Positions 62,996 to 64,000 of a stretch of 64,000 nt of DNA are shown piece after piece. The position numbers and the translations under genes were made by a program. Source of the stretch: Variovorax sp. (GTDB taxonomy: Bacteria; Pseudomonadota; Gammaproteobacteria; Burkholderiales; Burkholderiaceae_C); contig JAGIAI010000009.1 of NCBI GenBank assembly GCA_017744935.1, positions 1 to 64,000 of the forward strand, given 5' to 3'. A model generated the notes under the pieces. The model worked only from the letters and a program-made list of their open reading frames with translations, ran no database searches and had not been told where the DNA came from. Every line of letters starts with the position of its first letter. The stretch's first letter is position 1.

Positions 62996-64000
62996 ATGGC
63001 CGAAATTGCATCCAACGATCTGCCGCTGGCAGGCGTGACCGTCGTGGAACTGGGCGACAGCGCATCGGCTCCCTTTGCCGGACAGGTTTTCGCCGCGCTG
63101 GGCGCGCAGGTGTGGAAGGTCGAGCGCCCGGGCACGGGCGACTCCTCGCGCGGCTGGGGGCCGAGCCAATGGAAGGGCAGCGGCGCCGCCTATCACGCGC
63201 TCAACCGCGGCAAGAAGTCGATCTGCCTAGACATCAAGGAACCGGCCCAGCTTGCGGATCTCAAGCGCTTGATCTTCGAGCATGCGGACGTGTTCTTGCA
63301 CAACCTAAGGCCGGGCTCCGTAGGGCAGTACGGGCTGGACGCCGAAAGCCTGCGTGCACGCAAGCCGGAACTTGTCTGCTGCGAAGTGGGAGCCTTCGGA
63401 CATGTGGGCCCCATGAATTCGCTGCCGGGCTACGACCCGTTGATGCAGGCCTTCTCCGGCATCATGAGTCTGACCGGCGAGGAAGAACAGGCACCCGTTC
63501 GCGCGGGCGTTTCCATAGTCGATTTCGGCACCGGCATGTGGGCTGTCATCGGTACGCTGGCCGCGCTGTTCCGCAGGCAGGCGAAGCACCAGGGCGCCAC
63601 GGTCAACAGCTCGCTGTTGGAGACCGCCTTCGCATGGATGACCGTGGGCATCGCCAACTATGCGGCCGACGGGCACAAGGGCGGGCGGCACGGCTCGGGC
63701 ATTGGTTTCATCGTTCCGCATCGGGCCTATACCGCGTCCGACGGCTACCTCGTGGTGAGCTGCGCGAACGACCGGCTGTTCGCAACCCTGTGCGAGGCCA
63801 TGGGTCAGCCGGCGCTCGCGAAAGATGCGCGCTTTGCAACGAACGCGGCCAGGCTGGAAAACCGGGCGGAAATCGACCGCATCATCGGCGAGTGCCTGTC
63901 GCGGCAGACGCGCGCCTTCTGGCAGGAGCGCTTGCAAGCCCATGGTGTCGCTTGCGCCCCTATTCAGGACGTTTCGGAGTTGTACGCGCACGAGCAGACG
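62996..64000 (+). CDS. Family III (CaiB/BaiF) CoA-transferase, cut by the window end
   Basis: The frame is open from ATG 62996 (after GAAGGAGA) to the last base without a stop, giving at least 335 residues. It begins with LAGVTVVELGDSASAPFAGQ and has EHADVFLHNLRPG and the Asp in GVSIVDFGTGMWAVIGTLAAL, the likely CoA-accepting residue. HQGATVNSSLLETA follows. It lies 229 bases after the aldehyde dehydrogenase gene and may start a new transcript. A full protein of about 390-400 residues is expected. Confidence 0.85.
   Translation, partial: MAEIASNDLPLAGVTVVELGDSASAPFAGQVFAALGAQVWKVERPGTGDSSRGWGPSQWKGSGAAYHALNRGKKSICLDIKEPAQLADLKRLIFEHADVFLHNLRPGSVGQYGLDAESLRARKPELVCCEVGAFGHVGPMNSLPGYDPLMQAFSGIMSLTGEEEQAPVRAGVSIVDFGTGMWAVIGTLAALFRRQAKHQGATVNSSLLETAFAWMTVGIANYAADGHKGGRHGSGIGFIVPHRAYTASDGYLVVSCANDRLFATLCEAMGQPALAKDARFATNAARLENRAEIDRIIGECLSRQTRAFWQERLQAHGVACAPIQDVSELYAHEQT

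Noticed and set aside
1..64000. tRNA, rRNA, CRISPR, insertion sequences, phage or conjugation genes
   Set aside because: I looked for cloverleaf-like sequences, regularly spaced repeats, transposase or integrase motifs and long terminal inverted repeats and saw none that I could support.

Overview
The window is high-GC, gene-dense proteobacterial DNA. Phasin-type genes, a Bug-family periplasmic receptor, DUF1302/DUF1329 envelope proteins and many CaiB/BaiF and acyl-CoA dehydrogenase paralogues point to a betaproteobacterium of the order Burkholderiales, probably Comamonadaceae (Variovorax-like). That placement is inferred from gene content only. I saw no rRNA, tRNA, CRISPR array, insertion sequence or phage gene. 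Almost all of the window is lipid and acyl-CoA metabolism.

Region by region: (1) 1-2636 holds a poorly coding leader, a helical protein, a PhaF/PhaI-type phasin and a PhaD-like TetR regulator. (2) 2678-4713 has an acyl-CoA dehydrogenase divergent from an enoyl-CoA hydratase. (3) 23318 down to 4746 (minus strand) is a run of about 15 genes. It begins with a predicted envelope lipid-transport module (DUF1302, DUF1329, YCF48-like protein, RND/MMPL transporter). It continues with a beta-oxidation set resembling the peroxisomal pathway for alpha-methyl-branched side chains: hydratase, two thiolases including an SCP-x type, a PimC/PimD-like dehydrogenase pair, alpha-methylacyl-CoA racemase, a PECR-like reductase, MaoC and an MFE-2-type dehydrogenase. 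Inside it lies an unusual protein in which an acyl-CoA synthetase without its C-terminal domain is joined to a LuxR-type DNA-binding domain. (4) 23603-26020 is a divergent tandem DUF1254/DUF1214 protein. (5) 35274 down to 26036 (minus) carries a WS/DGAT acyltransferase, an SDR, an MFS carrier, an HpsN/HisD-like dehydrogenase, a thioesterase, an SDR, and a sulfatase coupled to its formylglycine-generating enzyme.

(6) 35471-36673 is an alpha/beta hydrolase. (7) 45369 down to 36756 (minus) is a TetR regulator followed by LuxE-like and LuxC-like fatty-acid reductase components, a Zn alcohol dehydrogenase, an MFS carrier, a ThDP enzyme and a crotonase. (8) 45526-51329 (plus) is a large acyl-CoA dehydrogenase, an MFE-2-type dehydrogenase, a FadA-type thiolase and EtfBA, which would take electrons from the many dehydrogenases here. 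(9) 51508-64000 has a CoA-transferase divergent from a LysR regulator, then a plus-strand set: dehydrogenase, MaoC-like protein, thiolase-like protein without its nucleophile, DUF35 protein, Bug receptor, CaiB enzyme, GMC oxidoreductase, aldehyde dehydrogenase, and a second CaiB enzyme cut by the window end.

Together the genes suggest uptake and stepwise shortening of one or more branched or isoprenoid/sterol-like acyl substrates, with neutral-lipid and PHA storage functions nearby. The actual substrates cannot be read from the sequence. The strongest candidates for something undescribed are the synthetase-LuxR fusion (6246-7718), the LuxC/LuxE pair without luciferase (41607-44530), and the aldolase-like thiolase/DUF35 module under a LysR regulator (52881-57371).
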